The notes under the pieces are model-generated. The model had not been told where the DNA came from. It made no database searches and was given only the letters and a program-made list of their open reading frames with translations. A stretch of DNA of 64,000 nucleotides, from positions 37,227 through 101,226 of the forward strand of contig NZ_LWAE01000014.1 of NCBI RefSeq assembly GCF_001623875.1. The letters run 5' to 3'. Numbering within the stretch: the stretch's first letter is position 1; every line of letters starts with the position of its first letter. Source of the stretch: Clostridium magnum DSM 2767. Lineage in GTDB: Bacteria > Bacillota > Clostridia > Clostridiales > Clostridiaceae. Of this stretch, positions 62,646-64,000 are shown piece after piece. The translations under genes and the position numbers were made by a program.

Positions 62646-64000
<1,355 letters not shown>

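Overview
The window is AT-rich DNA from a low-GC Gram-positive anaerobe, most likely a Clostridium in the strict sense. The evidence is the very AT-biased codon use, purine-rich Shine-Dalgarno sites before nearly every gene, HPr kinase, a GlpX-type fructose bisphosphatase, a flavodiiron protein, a rubrerythrin-like protein, a Spo0E-type phosphatase, a SpoVB-type flippase, and an rRNA operon followed by a tRNA. It reads as chromosomal housekeeping DNA with many small intergenic repeats. I see no prophage, transposase gene or CRISPR array.

Layout. 0-4.3 kb: a leftward operon of a LexA-protease/half-helicase fusion, clpS and clpA, with a gene cut by the left edge. 4.4-8.2 kb: two ABC-F ATPases. 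8.4-16.9 kb: a 1619-residue multidomain protein of unknown role (HD, helical repeats, NadD-like nucleotidyltransferase, possible acetyltransferase, PRTase-like end), then a lactate/malate-dehydrogenase-like protein, a flavodoxin-fold redox protein and a PHP phosphoesterase. 17-22.8 kb: holin-like protein, M18 aminopeptidase, CorA, folate cyclo-ligase, hprK, DUF896 protein, glpX. 23-26.7 kb: a short spo0E-like gene behind a cluster of DnaA-box-like sites, an acidic protein, arginase, flavodiiron protein. 26.9-32.5 kb: helD, a niacin ECF S-component, a selenoprotein gene read through an in-frame UGA with its cysteine paralogue next to it, a YjdF-like gene broken by TAG, and def. 32.7-38 kb: B12-type radical SAM protein, degenerate methyltransferase, zinc phospholipase C homologue without signal peptide, membrane beta-propeller, rubrerythrin-like protein. 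38-46.9 kb: two convergent MOP flippases, RluA-type pseudouridine synthase, M20 amidohydrolase, long FtsA-like protein. 46.9-52 kb: a UvrD-type helicase with decayed copies of its 3' end, a GY-repeat protein, pncB. 52-60 kb: HxlR regulator, Nudix, D,D-carboxypeptidase, beta-CASP nuclease, GapB-type GAPDH, chemotaxis receptor. 60.4-64 kb: gltX, then leftward 23S-5S-tRNA(CAT), with the 23S gene running off the right edge.

How the genes connect. Carbon flow: HprK, GlpX and a GapB-type GAPDH point to gluconeogenesis and catabolite control. NAD: niaX and pncB form a niacin salvage pair that may share an operator, and the giant protein carries a NadD-like and a PRTase-like domain. Oxygen defence: flavodiiron and rubrerythrin-like proteins. 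Envelope and sporulation: SpoVB/MurJ-type flippases, D,D-carboxypeptidase, Spo0E-like protein.

The most interesting items are the UGA-containing selenoprotein, the LexA-type autoprotease/ATPase fusion upstream of clpSA, the giant fusion protein, and two families of covarying hairpin repeats: a 228-nt long hairpin present twice, and a ~133-nt two-hairpin element with three full and several decayed copies.
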